Assembly (NCBI GenBank): GCA_016700155.1
Contig: CP065001.1
Span: 1,116,001 to 1,180,000 of the forward strand
Direction of reading: 5' to 3'
DNA: 64,000 nucleotides
DNA from: Ignavibacteriales bacterium
GTDB lineage: Bacteria > Bacteroidota > Ignavibacteria > Ignavibacteriales > Ignavibacteriaceae
Every line of letters begins with the position of its first letter. Positions within the stretch are counted from its first letter, which is position 1. Of this stretch, positions 61,392 through 64,000 are shown piece by piece. Below the pieces are notes generated by a model that saw only the letters and a program-made list of their open reading frames with translations, made no database searches and had not been told where the DNA came from. The position numbers were made by a program, and so were the translations under genes.

Positions 61392-64000
61392 ATGAAATTA
61401 TTTTCTACCAGATTTCATCTTCTGTTCATTGCACTTTTTACAATGTTGTTTACTACAGGGCTTTTTGCTCAGGGATTAACAACGGCGGCAATAAGTGGAA
61501 CTGTTACAGATAAAAACGGTGATCCTCTTCCGGCAGCGTCAATAATTATTGAGCACATGCCGTCCGGAACACAGTACGGAACTACCTCACGAAATGACGG
61601 TAAGTTTAATCTGCTAGGTTTAAGGACAGGCGGACCTTATACCATTACTGTTTCGTACGTTGGATATACAACTCAAAAGTTGGAACAACAATTTCTTGAG
61701 TTAGGTCAGACTCTCAGAGTTGATTTTATTCTGCCGGAAACTGCAGTTGAACTAAAAGATGTTACAATCATTGCTGAAAAGAACCCAATACTCAGCGAAG
61801 GAAGAACAGGCGCTTCAACTAACGTTTCAAGAGACCAGATAGATAAACTTCCAACCATTTCAAGAAGTTTTGAAGACTATTATAAATTGTCCCCATTATT
61901 TTCCGGCTCAAATGCAGCAGGAAGAAACAGCAAATACAACAACATACAGATCGACGGATCAAATTATAATGACCTGTTCGGGCTTGGCGGAACAACACCA
62001 GGCAGCCAATCGCGGGTTACTCCAATAAGCCTTGATGCTATTGAAGAATTCCAGATTGCTGTTTCTCCATATGATATCAGACAAGGTGGATTTACTGGTG
62101 CAGGTATTAATGCTATTACAAGAAGTGGTACCAACTTCTATCATGGTTCAGGTTTTTATTTCGGAAGAAACCAGGATTTTGTTGGTAAAAGTCCTGACAC
62201 AAATAAAACAAAACTTGCTGAGTTCACTGACTACCAGGCTGGTTTCAGAGTCGGCGGACCGATTATAGAAAACAAATTATTCTTCTTTGCGAATGGGGAA
62301 ATAACACGCTACAAACAACCATTAACAAGAACATTCGGTAATCAAAGATTCAGTACTAATGCTTTTACAGTTTCACAGGATTCATTAAATCTTTTGACAA
62401 GTCATTTAAAGAATACATATGGTTATGACCCGGGTGCATGGGATCAGATGAATTTTGAAAGACAAAGCGATAAAATATTTATGCGTTTTGATTACAACCT
62501 CGGTCAGGATCACAAACTCACCGCTCGCTGGAATTATCTCAATGCTACTGATGATAACACACCATCAAGAGGAAGAGGATTAACAGATCTTTATTCTGAC
62601 TATGGCAGATATTTTATTGATAACACAACAAACTCAATAGCTTTACAGTTATCGAGTGTGTTCAGTAACAGATTTTCCAATGAAGTTATAATCGGTTATG
62701 TAAGACAGGTTGATGAACCGACTTATAAAGGAAGTCCTTTCCCGACATTGTATATCAGAACCGCAGATCCATCCAAACTCGATCCGGGTAACCAGACACT
62801 GGTTCTTGGTTCAGAACAATTCCGTCATCAGAATGTTCTTGAACAGGATGTAGTAGAATTAACGGATAACTTTTCATACTTCACTGGTGAACACACATTC
62901 ACTGCCGGATTAAAAATTGAATTCTTCAAGTTCAGAAACCTGTTCATTCCCGGAAACTTTGGTGTGTATACATATAACTCAATTGCTGATTTCATAAATA
63001 ATGTTAGACCTGCAGCATATGAATACCGCTATTCGGCTACATCCAATCCAACACAGGATGCTAACTGGGGCGCAAATCAGTTAGGATTTTATTTGCAAGA
63101 TGAATGGGCTGTTTCACCACAGTTCAGACTTACTGCCGGTATCAGGTTCGATGTCCCCATTTATCCGGATGAACCAAACTTCAATGCAAGGATTGATACC
63201 TTCTTCGTACAGCAGAGAGGAATGGATATCGGTACTGACAAACCACCTAAAACTACAGTTAATGTTTCACCAAGAGTTGGTTTTAACTGGGCGCTTGATG
63301 ATGAAAGAAATACTCAGTTGCGCGGTGGTGTTGGTGTTTTCTCCGGTCGTTTCCCAGCAGTATGGGTTTCTAATCAATACAGCAATACCGGTGTTGATTT
63401 CTATACTAATACAACAGCACCAACAGGTTTCATATCAGATGTAAATAATCAGTTTACAGGTGGAGTTACTACTTTACCCACAGCTGAGGTTAATCTAACG
63501 GATCGTAATTTTAAAGCTCCTTCAATTGTAAGATCTAATCTTGCAATAGATCATACATTACCTTACAACCTTGTACTTTCTCTTGAAGGTGTTTATTCAA
63601 TTACACAGAATGATGTATTCTTCAAAAACCTTAATTTAGCCGGGCAACAGTCAAACAGCGGATTAACACCAAATGGTATGATCGTAGGTGAAGACCGCGA
63701 GGTTTGGGGAACTTATAATGCCGGAACAAGAAGATTCTCCGTTAATCGTGTGAGCAGTGCTTTTACCGGCGTCTACTTGCTTACGAATACGAGCCAGGGT
63801 GAGAATGCTAATATTACAGTTCAGCTTCAAAGATTAGCTACTACCGATGGTTTTTATGGTAACTTAGCTTACACCTGGGGACTATCTAAAGATGTTAACT
63901 CCGGTGTAAGTGCACAGGCTCGTTCATCCTGGAGATTTAATCCGAATCAGGGTGATCCTAATTTACCGGTGCTTACATTCTCGGTAAATGACAGACGTCA
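61392..64000 (+). CDS. TonB-dependent outer-membrane receptor with carboxypeptidase-regulatory N-terminal domain (partial)
   Basis: The frame is open to the window end and gives about 869 residues. A signal peptide (about 1-26, ending GLFAQ) leads into a carboxypeptidase-regulatory-like beta sandwich (SGTVTDKNGDPLPAASIIIE, then DGKFNLLGLRTGGPYTITVSYVGY). A plug domain (NNIQIDGSNYNDLFGL, then GGFTGAGINAITRSGTN) and beta-barrel strands with extracellular loops follow. The layout is like the Oar-type receptors of Bacteroidota and Myxococcota. It probably imports peptides or other large ligands with TonB-ExbBD energy. AGGAGA lies five bases before the ATG. It is divergent from an M16 peptidase pair. 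The C terminus is missing because the window ends. Confidence 0.93.
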   Translation, partial: MKLFSTRFHLLFIALFTMLFTTGLFAQGLTTAAISGTVTDKNGDPLPAASIIIEHMPSGTQYGTTSRNDGKFNLLGLRTGGPYTITVSYVGYTTQKLEQQFLELGQTLRVDFILPETAVELKDVTIIAEKNPILSEGRTGASTNVSRDQIDKLPTISRSFEDYYKLSPLFSGSNAAGRNSKYNNIQIDGSNYNDLFGLGGTTPGSQSRVTPISLDAIEEFQIAVSPYDIRQGGFTGAGINAITRSGTNFYHGSGFYFGRNQDFVGKSPDTNKTKLAEFTDYQAGFRVGGPIIENKLFFFANGEITRYKQPLTRTFGNQRFSTNAFTVSQDSLNLLTSHLKNTYGYDPGAWDQMNFERQSDKIFMRFDYNLGQDHKLTARWNYLNATDDNTPSRGRGLTDLYSDYGRYFIDNTTNSIALQLSSVFSNRFSNEVIIGYVRQVDEPTYKGSPFPTLYIRTADPSKLDPGNQTLVLGSEQFRHQNVLEQDVVELTDNFSYFTGEHTFTAGLKIEFFKFRNLFIPGNFGVYTYNSIADFINNVRPAAYEYRYSATSNPTQDANWGANQLGFYLQDEWAVSPQFRLTAGIRFDVPIYPDEPNFNARIDTFFVQQRGMDIGTDKPPKTTVNVSPRVGFNWALDDERNTQLRGGVGVFSGRFPAVWVSNQYSNTGVDFYTNTTAPTGFISDVNNQFTGGVTTLPTAEVNLTDRNFKAPSIVRSNLAIDHTLPYNLVLSLEGVYSITQNDVFFKNLNLAGQQSNSGLTPNGMIVGEDREVWGTYNAGTRRFSVNRVSSAFTGVYLLTNTSQGENANITVQLQRLATTDGFYGNLAYTWGLSKDVNSGVSAQARSSWRFNPNQGDPNLPVLTFSVNDRR

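Overview
The window looks like a chromosomal segment of an AT-rich bacterium of the Bacteroidota/Chlorobiota side of the tree, most like the Ignavibacteria. This is inferred from gene style, not from a marker tree: a TonB-dependent receptor with a carboxypeptidase-regulatory N-terminal domain, several very large PAS-rich histidine kinases, FloA, an M64 peptidase, AT-rich intergenic DNA and frequent ATGA-coupled genes. I see no rRNA or tRNA gene, CRISPR array, transposase or phage gene.

Layout. (1) 1-6.4 kb, plus strand: a respiratory and signalling operon. It holds the tail of an upstream gene, an NrfD/HybB-type quinone-interacting membrane subunit, a 13-heme cytochrome c, a membrane sensor kinase with heme-binding-type motifs and a cysteine-rich insert in its ATPase domain, and two response regulators that carry glycine-cleavage H-protein-like domains instead of DNA-binding domains. 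A symmetrical terminator closes it. (2) 6.4-30.2 kb, minus strand: a hybrid NRPS-PKS biosynthetic gene cluster. In transcription order it has a Sfp-type phosphopantetheinyl transferase, a formyltransferase-started NRPS module, a second NRPS module, a one-module PKS and a terminal C-A-T-TE NRPS. A FemAB-like transferase, a NodU/CmcH-type carbamoyltransferase and a polysaccharide deacetylase-like protein follow. The first two NRPS modules each carry a luciferase-like monooxygenase inserted inside the adenylation domain. By hand alignment all three A domains have the same glycine-type pocket code. Gene order matches the inferred assembly order. (3) 30.5-34.1 kb, minus strand: a UvrD-family helicase, a small membrane protein of unknown function and FloA. 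(4) 34.4-43.1 kb, plus strand: ClpC, pterin dehydratase, PyrE, an MscS channel, an M64 peptidase, a PP2C phosphatase and an aldehyde dehydrogenase. (5) 43.1-52.9 kb, minus strand: three multi-PAS histidine kinases, two of them hybrid kinases with paralogous output halves. (6) 53.1-58.5 kb, plus strand: TruA, an SDR reductase, two membrane proteins, an exported protein, an enoyl-CoA hydratase and a degenerate deacetylase-like protein. (7) 58.5-61.3 kb, minus strand: an M16 peptidase pair, one active and one lacking the zinc site. (8) 61.4 kb to the end, plus strand: a TonB-dependent outer-membrane receptor cut by the window edge.

The two regions that most deserve a second look are the NRPS-PKS cluster, predicted to build a short formylated, glycine-rich, carbamoylated product with in-line oxidation, and the redox operon, whose kinase and lipoyl-type response regulators suggest an unusual signalling output that may not be transcriptional.
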